From Cordylochernes scorpioides (taxonomy: Eukaryota; Arthropoda; Arachnida; Pseudoscorpiones; Chernetidae): a stretch of 64,000 bases of DNA. The notes under the pieces were generated by a model. The model did no database searches. It saw only the letters and a program-made list of their open reading frames with translations, and had not been told where the DNA came from. The translations under genes and the position numbers were made by a program. Shown here piece by piece: positions 20,995 through 30,839 of the stretch (positions are counted from its first letter, which is position 1; the number at the start of each line of letters is the position of its first letter). The stretch spans positions 20,995,880 to 21,059,879 of the forward strand of contig CP092874.1 of NCBI GenBank assembly GCA_030710605.1. The letters are read 5' to 3'.

Positions 20995-21905
20995 AATTTA
21001 CTAGACGAATGACCCGGGCAACGCCCGGGTTTACCCGATTAAATGTTTTATTCAAACACTATTCGTTACAATTATAAATTGGCGCCGTGGATGTCACTCT
21101 TGTGAAACGTCCCGCTCCAAACTTTACAGTCAGATTAGTTACGATATAAATCTTCAAATCGAGCGAGCGTCTATAAATATTTCGATTTAGATCAAGTATT
21201 CTAATTATCAAGCGAACACTATTATTAATAAAATTTTGAGAAGATTTCGATTTTAAACGTATTTATAACTTTGATAGAGGGCGCTGTTCGTGAGCTAAGT
21301 AGAATAATTTGAATATATAGTTTTAATATTTAATTTATATATAATTTAAAATAGCCTATCGTTTTCCTCGTATTTTTTTACCTATGTATGGAAATTTTGG
21401 TTTGAATTAGTGAACTACTGCGAATTTGTATACCGGACATACAAACCAACAAACAAACAAACAAACATACAAACATTCATTTTTATATATATAGAAGATA
21501 TAATATAAATGAGTTTTTAAAATTGTTTTAAAAAAATGCATCGGCCGGGAATCGAACCCGGGCCGCCCGCGCAGCATTCTACCACTGAGCCACCGATGCG
21601 TATTCAAAATGGCCATATTTGGGTATTCATTCCATTCCGGATTACTCCGCGTAAAAAAAAGTTCTTCAAATGAAAAAAAGAAATAGCCAAAAATACTAAG
21701 CAAATTGTATCCAAAAATTTTCCTCAGGTTTATAAAAAGCGACATGCAAAATTTGGTACCAATTGGTTCAGTAGTTTTTGAGTTTATCGCGAAACAGACA
21801 GACAGACAGACAGAAATTGACTTATATATATATAGAGATTAGTGTTTAGGTATTTGATTTAATTCATATATAGTTAATATAATAGTATTTATTTTTATTA
21901 TATTT
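20995..21905 (+). mobile_element. RTE-like non-autonomous element, copy 1
   Basis: GACCCGGGCAACGCCCGGGT (about 21011) marks a start seen in RTE-related elements. AATTGGTTCAGTAGTTTTTG and GCGAAACAGACAGACAGACA (about 21760-21810) form a typical RTE-like 3' tail. No RT frame is present. A damaged tRNA-Gly lies inside at 21537-21599. Confidence 0.55.
21537..21599 (-). pseudogene. tRNA-Gly pseudogene lacking the anticodon region
   Basis: Acceptor and T-arm sequences match the intact tRNA-Gly at 21941, but about 8 bases including the anticodon loop are missing (63 nt against 71). It cannot be a working tRNA. Confidence 0.85.
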
Positions 21906-22239
21906 TTTATAAATTAGTTTTAAAAATTGTAAAAAAAAAATGCATCGGCCGGGAATCGAACCCGGGCCGCCCGCGTGGCAGGCGAGCATTCTACCACTAA
22001 GCCACCGATGCTTTAAAAAAAATGGCCATATTTAGGTATTCATTCCATTCCGGATTAGTCCGCGTAAAAAAATAGTTCTTCAAATTAAAAAAAGAAATAG
22101 CCAAAAATAATAAGCAAAATGTAGCCAAAAATTTTCCTCGGGTTTATAAAAAGCGACATGCAAAATTTGGAACCAATTGGTTCAGTAGTTTTTGAGTTTA
22201 TCGCGAAACAGACAGACAGACAGGAATTGACTTTTATAT
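21906..22239 (+). repeat. Tandem second copy of the tRNA-Gly/RTE-tail unit
   Basis: This repeats 21511-21835 at a spacing of about 404 bp: the same AAATGGCCATATTT flank, ATTCCATTCCGGATTA and ACAGACAGACAG tail. The LTR element has inserted just after it at 22240. Confidence 0.8.
21941..22011 (-). tRNA. tRNA-Gly (GCC)
   Basis: A 71-nt gene with a perfect 7-bp acceptor (GCATCGG with CCGATGC), A-discriminator, T-arm GGTTCGATTCC and anticodon loop CTGCCAC giving anticodon GCC. A run of ten T follows at once on the minus strand, an ideal Pol III terminator. It appears functional. It sits in a tandem unit whose sister copy is damaged. Confidence 0.92.
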
Positions 22240-22553
22240 TGAGACGTTACAGAAACAATTTTCAATTGTACATAAATTCCTTTAAAATGTTATTTTAATT
22301 TTTCATGTGTTTATTTTCATTTAATTTTTTATTCATCAAAAGTCAATGATGTACATACTAAATTAGTAAAAACTCAATAAAAACGATATGTAAAAATATA
22401 CATAAACAAATGGCTGGTAAAAGAAAGCGGCAATAAAGCGAGTTTAGGTAAAATGTCTATTTCATTAACAAACATTTCACTTTTAAAATAATAAACTTTA
22501 AAATTAAAGTTTTACAAAACTAAAATTAGCGTTTTAAAAATAAAAACGTGGCA
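22240..22553 (+). repeat. 5' LTR
   Basis: It starts TGAGACGTTACAG and ends AACGTGGCA, so it has TG...CA ends. It contains several AATAAA signals. Confidence 0.95.
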
Positions 22554-22555
22554 TT

Positions 22556-22573
22556 TGGCGCAGCCGGCAGGAT
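22556..22573 (+). other. Primer binding site, probably tRNA-Ser
   Basis: TGGCGCAGCCGGCAGGAT starts two bases after the 5' LTR. It is complementary to a tRNA 3' end reading ATCCTGCCGGCTGCGCCA, which matches animal tRNA-Ser. Serine primers are known in the Drosophila 17.6/297 group. Confidence 0.75.
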
Positions 22574-22585
22574 ACGGAAAAAAAA

Positions 22586-25500
22586 ATGGCGGAAAATCCA
22601 AACAACCGGTTGCAAAAATTCAACGGCTCGAAGTCGGCAATTAGGCCTGAGTCATGGATCAAATTATATGATTTTGAAAATAATTCTTTAAAGGAAGATG
22701 AAAAAATCAAAAATCTTATGTACTACTTGACAGATTCAGCACTTGAATGGTATGCAGACGAGATTATTTCAAATCCTGCAATAAAAAGATGGGAAGTTGT
22801 AAAGGAAAAGTTGATTCAAAGATTTGGTTCATACAACGCAAATCCAATTGTCTCAGCATCACATCGAAGATTAAAACGAGAAGAATCAATAGAAAATTAT
22901 TTTCAAGATAAAATTCGCCTGTTAAATCAAACCCATCTAACGAAGGAGGAAAAAATTTATTTATTAACAGATGGACTTCCAAATGATTGGAAAGATTTAA
23001 TTGTGGCTGCACAGCCAACTGACGCCACAAAATGGTTTCATATCGCAGCTTCAATTGAACAAAATAGGGCTTCAATTCAGTTTAAGCCTAAAAACAAAAT
23101 ACATCTCGCGACAAAAAATAATGATAATAAAAAAAATGTTTGCCCATTCTGGTGTCCAATATGTTCGAAAAAGGGAATAAAAATTAAACATTGGGTCACA
23201 GATTGTGAGGATTATGATCCTAATTATAAAAAGGATAGACCTAATCAAAACACTTCAGTGAAACAAGTATGCGGAGCCCCGGAATTGTTGAATGTAAGTA
23301 CTTTGACAAATACCCCTACACAAGGAGCTTTCAAGCTTATCAACATAAGTGTTGAAGTAAATGGAATTCCTGCGCAAGCATTTGTGGATACTGGTGCAAC
23401 AGTATCAATAATCAATTGGCGATTGTTCAAGCGAACCCGTCTTCAACTTCAACCAAATTCAGACATTCACATCAGCCAAGCGGATGGTGTTACCAGGACA
23501 TGTGGAAGCCTTCAGACCAAGGTAAGAATAGATAAACTAAATAAACCTGTAACTCTCCATGTAATGAAGAACTTTAAATATCCACTCTTGATCGGATTAG
23601 ATGTTGCATCTCTTTTTAATCTTTTAATAGATGTCAGAGACAAAACAATTTACACCAAATTTGATGGATTACAAAATCCAATTCTTGTAAATCATCTAGA
23701 AGAGATAAGAGAACATGAATTTAAAAAATTACTTGAACACAATAGGAATGTATTTTCTCAGCATGCCATTGATTTGGGAAAAGTAGCTATACAACATAAG
23801 ATCATCACGAAAAGTGAACAACCAATTTCTCTTAGACCCTATCGTCGTCCTCTAAAAGAGTATGAAGAGATAGCTGAACAAGTTAAAGAACTTCTCGAAC
23901 ACAAGTTAATAAGAATTTCAGATTCTCCTTGGGCATTTCCTGTTGTTATGGTTCCCAAGAAGGATGGAAATAAAAGGATGTGCATTGATTACAGACGTCT
24001 TAATGAGATCACACTGGATGACAGGCAACCCCTACCTCACATACAGGACATGTTTGATCGATTGCATGGATCCAGATTCTTCTCTACCCTTGATGTTGCA
24101 TGGGGTTATTGGCAGATCGAAATGGACCCGCAATCTATTCAAAAAACTGCATTCGTCACAAACGATGGTCATTATGAGTTTTTAGTGATGCCCTTTGGTT
24201 TAAAAAATGCTGCTTCAACGTTTCAAAGGATAATCCAACATATTCTAGGTGAATTATTATGGAAAGGAACTTGCTCTTTCCAAGATGACATATTGGTGTA
24301 CACGAAAACATGGCAAGAGCACATAGAGCTTCTTAATAAAGTTTTTGACAAATTAAGACAGTACAACATGAAATTAAAATTGTCGAAATGTATTTTTGGA
24401 AGAACTGAAGTAAAATACCTCGGACATATCATCAGTCACAATCAATTAAAACCTGATCCAGGAAAAGTAAAATCTATTCAAGACTTTCCAAGACCTGATA
24501 CTGTAAAGAAAGTTCGTCAGTTCATGGGATTGGCAAATTATTACAGAAAATTTGTAAAGGACTTTTCTAAAATTTCATTCCCCTTGGTTCGACTCACTCG
24601 GAAGAATCAGCCCTTCATCTGGAATGAGGAAGTAGAGGAGTCATTCGCTAAACTTAAAATGGCACTATCTACAAAACCTGTCCTTGCTATTTACAACCCG
24701 GACTACCCCTCTAAAGTTTATACAGATGCCTCCAAATATGGAATTGGAGCAATCCTAACACAAATTGGTCCAGACAATGAGGAACATGTAATTGCTTATT
24801 ACTCCAAAACACTGCAACCACACCAAGAGAATTATTCTGCTTATGAGATGGAATGCCTAGCCGTGATACAAGCAACTGATCACTTTCATGTATACATAGA
24901 AAACCAACCATTTGAAATCATCACTGATCATGCGGCGCTCCAATGGCTTTTCACCATGAAGAAACCGAAACCTAAGTATTTTAGATGGATTCTTAGTTTA
25001 TCCTCGAAATCATGTAACATCGTTCATCGTTCTGGAAAGCAACAAACTCATGTTGACGCCTTATCAAGACTCCCAGTTGTTAACATTGCAACTCAAGAAC
25101 TTCAAGAACACCAACAAAATTCAGATTTGAGTTTCTTGAAAAATTCCCACACTCACGACGGTGTGGTAATGATCAAACAAAAAGGAGTTTTTAAAGCAGT
25201 TGTCCCAAACTCGCTTACCAAAAAAATATTGGAAGAATATCACGATTCATTGAGTCACCCATCAATAACCAAAACATGCAAACTTATAACTCAATGTTAT
25301 TGGTGGAAAGGAATAACAACTGATATCAAGAATTATGTTCGATCTTGTAAATCTTGTCAACTAGTGAAGGTCAGACATCAACCAACTTTAGGAGAAATGA
25401 TCACTCCAACGTCAAATATCCAACCATTACAAATGATCGGTTGTGACACTATTGTACTGGGAACAGCAGCAGCTAACACAAAGCATAAATTCATTCAAGT

Positions 25501-25996
25501 TTTTGTTGATCACGCAACTCGTTATCTATGGGCATATCCCACAATAACAAACACTGCTCAAGCTGTCACTCAATGTCTTGATAAGATAATCAAATCTGTT
25601 AATTCGATTAATACTATCTTAACAGATAATGGCAAAAACTTTATATCAAAAGAGTTCAACAAATTTCTTTCTTTACAAGGAATTAAACACACATATACTT
25701 CGCCTTATCATCCTCAGTGCAATGGCATTTGTGAGAAATTAAATGATACGATAATGACAAAACTGAGAATAGCTGTTCTAGAGAAACCTAGATGTAAATG
25801 GAGCACATTGTTACCGCAAGTTGTCAAAAATTATAATTCCACACCACATGACGTGACTGGTTTTTCACCGCTTTTCTTAATGTATGGAATCGGTAATGAA
25901 CCCGAATTTGCCGACCAAACTCCAATTACAATTGAAGAAGCCAGGAAGAAAGCTAGCCTGCGGACAGAACAAATTAGAAGTAGGTGGAAGATTTAA
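22586..25996 (+). CDS. Gag-Pol polyprotein, C-terminus lost to a stop
   Basis: A single 1136-residue frame joins Gag and Pol. A capsid-like region covers residues 1-180. A zinc knuckle CPICSKKGIKIKHWVTDC (CX2CX8HX4C) lies near 190-207. The aspartic protease motif VDTGATVSII is near 266. Reverse transcriptase follows from about 410, with the catalytic box written FQDD near 566 instead of the usual YxDD. RNase H (VYTDAS near 710) is next. Integrase has an HHCC zinc region (about 885-925) and DDE residues in GCDT (about 952), LTDNG (about 1012) and GICEK (about 1049). The ATG is 30 bp past the primer site and has no competitor upstream. The frame stops at TAA 25994-25996, before the C-terminal GPY/F-type module. 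Confidence 0.93.
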   Translation: MAENPNNRLQKFNGSKSAIRPESWIKLYDFENNSLKEDEKIKNLMYYLTDSALEWYADEIISNPAIKRWEVVKEKLIQRFGSYNANPIVSASHRRLKREESIENYFQDKIRLLNQTHLTKEEKIYLLTDGLPNDWKDLIVAAQPTDATKWFHIAASIEQNRASIQFKPKNKIHLATKNNDNKKNVCPFWCPICSKKGIKIKHWVTDCEDYDPNYKKDRPNQNTSVKQVCGAPELLNVSTLTNTPTQGAFKLINISVEVNGIPAQAFVDTGATVSIINWRLFKRTRLQLQPNSDIHISQADGVTRTCGSLQTKVRIDKLNKPVTLHVMKNFKYPLLIGLDVASLFNLLIDVRDKTIYTKFDGLQNPILVNHLEEIREHEFKKLLEHNRNVFSQHAIDLGKVAIQHKIITKSEQPISLRPYRRPLKEYEEIAEQVKELLEHKLIRISDSPWAFPVVMVPKKDGNKRMCIDYRRLNEITLDDRQPLPHIQDMFDRLHGSRFFSTLDVAWGYWQIEMDPQSIQKTAFVTNDGHYEFLVMPFGLKNAASTFQRIIQHILGELLWKGTCSFQDDILVYTKTWQEHIELLNKVFDKLRQYNMKLKLSKCIFGRTEVKYLGHIISHNQLKPDPGKVKSIQDFPRPDTVKKVRQFMGLANYYRKFVKDFSKISFPLVRLTRKNQPFIWNEEVEESFAKLKMALSTKPVLAIYNPDYPSKVYTDASKYGIGAILTQIGPDNEEHVIAYYSKTLQPHQENYSAYEMECLAVIQATDHFHVYIENQPFEIITDHAALQWLFTMKKPKPKYFRWILSLSSKSCNIVHRSGKQQTHVDALSRLPVVNIATQELQEHQQNSDLSFLKNSHTHDGVVMIKQKGVFKAVVPNSLTKKILEEYHDSLSHPSITKTCKLITQCYWWKGITTDIKNYVRSCKSCQLVKVRHQPTLGEMITPTSNIQPLQMIGCDTIVLGTAAANTKHKFIQVFVDHATRYLWAYPTITNTAQAVTQCLDKIIKSVNSINTILTDNGKNFISKEFNKFLSLQGIKHTYTSPYHPQCNGICEKLNDTIMTKLRIAVLEKPRCKWSTLLPQVVKNYNSTPHDVTGFSPLFLMYGIGNEPEFADQTPITIEEARKKASLRTEQIRSRWKI

Positions 25997-26220
25997 CACG
26001 ATAGCCATCACTCCAAGTATGTCTTTAAAGAAGGAGACTTAGTCATAAGAAAAATTGCCTTCAACGACCCTCGTCTCATCAAGACATCACCAAAATATGA
26101 AGGACCATTTGTCATTCAAAAAAGATATCTGATGTAACCTACGATATCTCTCTGAAAGACCAAAAGCAAGCAAGACGCGTTCACATATCTCAACTTCGAC
26201 CATTTATTACCCGAGAATAA
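25997..26220 (+). pseudogene. Broken C-terminal end of the integrase
   Basis: After the TAA the same frame stays open and recognisable (KEGDLVIRK, YEGPFVIQK) to about 26120. A one-base indel in an A6 run near 26121 moves the remainder (RRVHISQLRPF) to another frame ending TAA 26218-26220. So one nonsense and one frameshift separate the GPY/F-like module from the enzyme. Confidence 0.8.
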
Positions 26221-26227
26221 ATGCTTC

Positions 26228-26240
26228 AAGAAGGGGAATA
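26228..26240 (+). other. Polypurine tract
   Basis: AAGAAGGGGAATA lies directly before the 3' LTR, the usual place for plus-strand priming. Confidence 0.7.
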
Positions 26241-26554
26241 TGAGACGTTACAGAAACAATTTTCAATTGTACATAAATTCCTTTAAAATGTTATTTTAAT
26301 TTTTCATGTGTTTATTTTCATTTAATTTTTTATTCATCAAAAGTCAATGATGTACATACTAAATTAGTAAAAACTCAATAAAAACGATATGTAAAAATAT
26401 ACATAAACAAATGGCTGGTAAAAGAAAGCGGCAATAAAGCGAGTTTAGGTAAAATGTCTATTTCATTAACAAACATTTCACTTTTAAAATAATAAACTTT
26501 AAAATTAAAGTTTTACAAAACTAAAATTAGCGTTTTAAAAATAAAAACGTGGCA
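26241..26554 (+). repeat. 3' LTR
   Basis: Same length as the 5' LTR and, base by base, I see no difference. Confidence 0.95.
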
Positions 26555-27429
26555 ATATATATAGAGATAGGATTCCCCTAATCATTATCACAGGATTACG
26601 GATTTCGCCAAATTACAATTACTTTTCACTAAAACGTTTTAGTTAGATGAAAAAGGGCTTGTCCGAAAGCTTCCTTTAATTAAATAAATTTTAAAAAATG
26701 CGGCCTCTTATGCTTTTTTTTTCTGTAAAGAATTCATATTGTTTGTGACGATAAATTCAAATGTGTTTGTAATCGCGTAACATCTGTCTTATCACACAAG
26801 AATTATCAACGAAGAAATGGCCATGAGGCTAAAAAAAGAAGTTGAACATTCCAAACCGCCAAAAAAAAGGAGCATTCCTCAATATCAAAAGAATTCCGAT
26901 ATCTCACCAAAAGACCAAACCAAAGATCAGGCGACAAAGAAGGAAGTGACAATGTCCCCGTCCGTATCCTCACCTCGATAGTCTTGTCACGTCCGTGGAG
27001 GGAGGGGGGGGGGACAGCTAGGGGACAATTCTCCTTTGATTTGCATAGATGGTGAGTGATATGTAAATATGGGATTTTATCTATTGAACGCTTTTTGTTA
27101 TTTGTTTTTTAATCTTTTTATTTATATCATTTTATACTATTCATTTTTTATAATACCTCCGTACACTTTCGCTAATCATATTTAGAGACATTTAAATGCT
27201 TCCCTATTTTTATATACAAATGCACAATCGGGTATTCAGAAATGATATTTCAATTATGAATCGATTGGTATATTAATTGTGTTGTCGTTTAAATATCTTG
27301 TTTGTTAATTCGAGATTTCGATATAGTCAGGTCAGGGGTTTGTATTTACATATGTAAATGTGGAAATTTAGCTCTGGAGACAGAAATGTTCAACTATTAT
27401 CCTAAGAAATACAAGTATATTTGTACCAG
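26555..27429. other. Non-repeat DNA with one small ORF
   Basis: Contains a hairpin GGGCTTGTCCGAAAGCTTCC near 26655, the ORF at 26817, a G-rich run at about 26998-27014, and AT-rich DNA to the minisatellite. Confidence 0.4.
26817..26981 (+). CDS. Unrecognised 54-codon basic ORF, possible exon
   Basis: The frame begins MAMRLKKEVEHSKPPKKRS and ends SVSSPR before TAG at 26979. It is lysine-rich and less AT-biased than its surroundings, and the frame is open back to 26781. TCTTATCACACAAG upstream could be a splice acceptor. No family is recognised. Confidence 0.25.
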   Translation: MAMRLKKEVEHSKPPKKRSIPQYQKNSDISPKDQTKDQATKKEVTMSPSVSSPR

Positions 27430-28735
27430 GTGATGATAATCATGGTGGGTAGAGGGTTGTGACAGCTTGTACTGTAAGTACACCACATGTCTACACATGT
27501 AGTACCAGGCCATGATAACATGGTGGGTAGAGGGTTGTGATAACTTGTACTGTAAGTACACCACATGTCTACACATGTAGTACCAGGCCATGATAACATG
27601 GTGGGTAGAGGGTTGTGACAGCTTGTACTGTAAGTACACCACATGTCTACACATGTAGTACCAGGCCATGATAACATGGTGGGTTGAGGATTGTTACAGC
27701 TTGTACTGTAAGTACACCACATGTCTACACATGTAGTACCAGGCCATGGTGGGTAGAGGGTTGTGACAGCTTGTACTGTAAGTACACCACATGTCTACAC
27801 ATGTAGTACCAGGCCATGATAACATGGTGGGTAGAGGGTTGTGATAACTTGTACTGTAAGTACACCACATGTCTACACATGTAGTACCAGGCCATGATAA
27901 CATGGTGGGTAGAGGGTTGTGACAGCTTGTACTGTAAGTACACCACATGTCTACACATGTAGTACCAGGCCATGATAACATGGTGGGTAGAGGGTTGTGA
28001 TAACTTGTACTGTAAGTACACCACATGTCTACACATGTAGTACCAGGCCATGATAACATGGTGGGTAGAGGGTTATGACAGCTTGTACTGTAAGTACACC
28101 ACATGTCTACACATGTAGTACCAGGCCATGATAACATGGTGGGTATAGGATTGTTACAGCTTGTACTGTAAGTACACCACATGTCTACACATGTAGTACC
28201 AGGCCATGATAACCATGGTGGGTAGAGGGTTGTGACAGCTTGTACTGTAAGTACACCACATGTCTACACATGTAGTACCAGGCCATGATAACATGGTGGG
28301 TAGAGGGTTGTGACAGCTTGTACTGTAAGTACACCACATGTCTACACATGTAGTACCAGGCCATGATAACCATGGTGGGTAGAGGGTTGTGACAGCTTGT
28401 ACTGTAAGTACACCACATGTCTACACATGTAGTACCAGGCCATGATAACATGGTGGGTAGAGGGTTGTGACAGCTTGTACTGTAAGTACACCACATGTCT
28501 ACACATGTAGTACCAGGCCATGATAACATGGTGGGTAGAGGGTTGTGACAGCTTGTACTGTAAGTACACCACATGTCTACACATGTAGTACCAGGCCATG
28601 ATAACATGGTGGGTATAGGATTGTTACAGCTTGTACTGTAAGTACACCACATGTCTACACATGTAGTACCAGGCCATGATAATCATGGTGGGTAGAGAGT
28701 TGTGACAGCTTGTACTGTAAGTACACCACAGGTCT
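27430..28735. repeat. 78-bp minisatellite, about 16-17 units
   Basis: Units contain GGGTTGTGACAGCTTGTACT, GTAAGTACACCACATGTCTA and CACATGTAGTACCAGGCCAT. The variant with GGATTGTTACAGC recurs near 27685, 28145 and 28615, about six units apart. The unit length is a multiple of three, so minus frames stay open without meaning. Diverged single copies lie at about 13.2, 15.2, 30.1, 36.5, 56.4 and 57.0 kb. Confidence 0.92.
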
Positions 28736-29516
28736 ACAAGCATAGAAACAACACAATACCCACTTACATAACCTTCTAAAATAAAAAAAGACCACACACA
28801 CAATCCAAACATAAATATAAAAGTTTAATTACAAAGTAACAGACGACTTCATTAGTCACATCCAGACCACGCCACACAAACAATTAATAAAAAAGACAAC
28901 AATGGCGTGAAACAAAGGTTGGACACATTGCAAGGAAATCAAAGACAAAAAAGTACCAGAACTCTCCCCGGAGTGGAGACGGAAAGTTTTTTGTTCCGGT
29001 AGAGAATTCTTGTTGGCAACTTTTTTATTCCACGGGAGCTTCGCCTGGGCTCCTCCTTGGCTTCCTGGAACAATAAAAAAGTTTTAAATTGTTCACTCCA
29101 GGGTGACTAGATCGTTTTGACTATCAAAAAAAACGAGACAATCTGTGGTCATCACCCTCTGAAATTGGCGGGCGACACTCGGTGACATTTGATGTTCTTC
29201 CTTTTTTTTTTAGTGGCGATAAAAAAAAGTGGTGTTTAGTTTTTACCGTCACGTTTTGGTTACAAGACTCTCTAGTTGTGTATTTAGCATCAAAAATACT
29301 TGCGTTTTTTTTTTAGAAAATCGAAAATGGAGAGTAAAGAGGTGTTTTTAGTTTTTGTTAAGATGTTCTTTGGTGGTTCTTTAGGTACTTTTTGTTTGGG
29401 TGAAACAGACTGGCTATATCCTCAACCAGATTCTTCCAAGATGTTCAATCCATAGCTATAGTCTGGTGACTTGGTTGTCTAGGTTTCTCTCTTCACTTAG
29501 TACACCAATGTTAGTA
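28736..29516 (-). other. Possible 3' terminal exon and flank
   Basis: On the minus strand, CTTTTTTATTGTTCCAG ending at 29065 is a strong splice acceptor. The following exon from 29064 is GC-richer than its surroundings and opens in two phases (EAKEEPRRSSRG..., or KPRRSPGEAPVE then stop). An ATTAAA polyadenylation-like signal lies near 28829. I cannot choose the phase or name a gene. Confidence 0.3.
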
Positions 29517-29906
29517 CACTCATAGACAAAATTTAAGGAAGTGGAAAGTCTTTGATATCGTCGGTCGTCTGCTTTTTTTTTTAAGGATATCTCTTTAGAG
29601 ATGAAAGTATAGATATACAATTAATGAAAATAGATATAAATACATTTAACATAGAAGGAAATACACACTCTCTCTCTCATGGACAAAAACTTAAGAAAGT
29701 GGAAAGTCTTTGATGTCACCGGTCGTCTGTTTTTTTTTTTTTTTTTTTTTTTTTTGAAGAAGAAGAAGACAGAGGCCATTCCCACTTGGTTATCTCGTAT
29801 GTCTTCAATAAAGGTTACTTTAATATATTTCAAAGTTATTGTCTAAATCCAGATATACATGGTAAAAGGTACAGCTTCCTTAAGTTTTGTCCATGAGTGT
29901 AAAGTC
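29517..29906 (-). mobile_element. Nested family M copies
   Basis: Two M ends (ACACTCATAGACAAAATTTA near 29517 and CATGGACAAAAACTTAAGAA near 29680), a T22 run near 29731-29752, and one full right end closing with AGTTTTGTCCATGAGTG. It looks like one M copy inserted beside or within another. Confidence 0.55.
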
Positions 29907-30099
29907 CTCTCGATCTCTCTTCTCTTTGGAACCTTCAATGTTTCCTTCAATCAATCTTTAATTACTCTAATCTGTTTTCAGATATCAGAAAATTTGCGAA
30001 TTACTTTATGAAAAATTTTTGAAAAAAAAAACCTTACGCAATATGTTTCTTTATTATGAAACCACCACGAGCTTACGAGCTCTCGCTTTTTTATTTTTA

Positions 30100-30400
30100 C
30101 TTATCCCTAAGTACACGTGGTACAGGCCATGATAATCATGGTGGGTAGTTAGCGACTGCTTTTACTGTAAGTGCATCACATGTCTACACATGTGAAAAGC
30201 AGTTCGACTTTGCACTTACGAATGTGCAACAACCCCGTTTGGTTACTTGAACTCGCTGGTGGGGTTTTGACTTTTGTAAGAATCGGGGGCGATTGGAGCA
30301 ATTTTTTTTTTTTAATCAGAAAAAAAGTGTCCAATGCGGGAATTGAACCCGGGTCGTAGTGGTCGTAAACCAAACGGTTTAACCATCCTTCCACCGACCC
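30100..30400 (-). mobile_element. tRNA-derived SINE-like unit, copy 1
   Basis: A tRNA-like head at about 30328-30401 (minus) with T-arm GGGTTCAATTCCC and A-box-like GGTGGAAGGATGGTTAAAC is followed by T-rich spacers. A shared body contains AGTCGAACTGCTTTTCACAT and ends in the 78-bp minisatellite segment. A second copy with the same layout is at 56390-56690. The anticodon region is degenerate, so it is not a tRNA gene. Confidence 0.6.
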
Positions 30401-30599
30401 CCCTCGCTTTTAATAAGTTTAAGTGAATCCACTTCTGTTTCCTTAGTATTTCAATGAGGCATCTTTTCTCATCTTTTCAATCCCGGTAGTGTCAACACCA
30501 TGTCATATGGTGACATTTGCTGTCTATGGTGTTTGTAGATAAAGTCTTCTGCACAACATCTAGGAATCCACCTCCAAAACCACTATATTAGGTACCCCT
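30401..30599. other. No feature recognised
   Basis: AT-rich with no gene seen. Confidence 0.4.
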
Positions 30600-30815
30600 C
30601 AACAAGAAAAACCTAGAACAAGAACAAGTCCGCCCTAGACTGACGAGGGCCATTAGCCCGAAACCATGGTCTCTAGGTGGACGCTTATCAGTTTGCCAAA
30701 GTTGGTGTTGTGGCTTTGTCACCGACCGCCAGTTGCGGCGACGGTCAATAGATGGCGTCAGATTCTGACGTTTATTTTGACGGGAGAGGCGACCATTGCT
30801 TCTATGGAAGAGCAA
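30600..30815 (+). mobile_element. Hammerhead element B, copy 2
   Basis: Same order as copy 1, read on the other strand: hammerhead, then TGGTGTTGTGGCTTTGTCAC and GACGGTCAATAGATGGCGTC. Only one arm is present. Confidence 0.65.
30634..30677 (+). ncRNA. Hammerhead ribozyme motif, family B2
   Basis: CCTAGA 30634-30639, CTGACGA 30640-30646, GGGC 30647-30650 with GCCC 30656-30659, GAAA 30660-30663, CCATGG 30664-30669, TC 30670-30671, TCTAGG 30672-30677. Identical core to 1466-1509. Predicted cleavage is after C30671. Confidence 0.82.
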
Positions 30816-30839
30816 CCTAGTTTATGATAATTGAAACAG

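Larger units (their letters stand above)
22240..26554 (+). mobile_element. Ty3/gypsy LTR retrotransposon, near complete, 4315 bp
   Basis: Two 314-bp LTRs flank a primer site, one Gag-Pol frame and a polypurine tract. The LTRs look identical by eye, so insertion is recent. ATAT at 22236-22239 and 26555-26558 is a likely 4-bp target duplication. The element interrupts the ATAT tract at the tail of an RTE-like unit. The last part of the coding region is broken. Confidence 0.95.

Noticed and set aside
22240..26554. env gene in the LTR element
   Set aside because: Only about 240 bp separate the pol stop from the 3' LTR and they are integrase remains.
27397..28652. Minus-strand frames as Cys/Trp/Tyr-rich proteins
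   Set aside because: They are translations of the 78-bp minisatellite in several phases.
28800..29064. HMGN-like C-terminus from the AKEEPRRSSR peptide
   Set aside because: The match is very short, phase is unknown, and composition alone could explain it.
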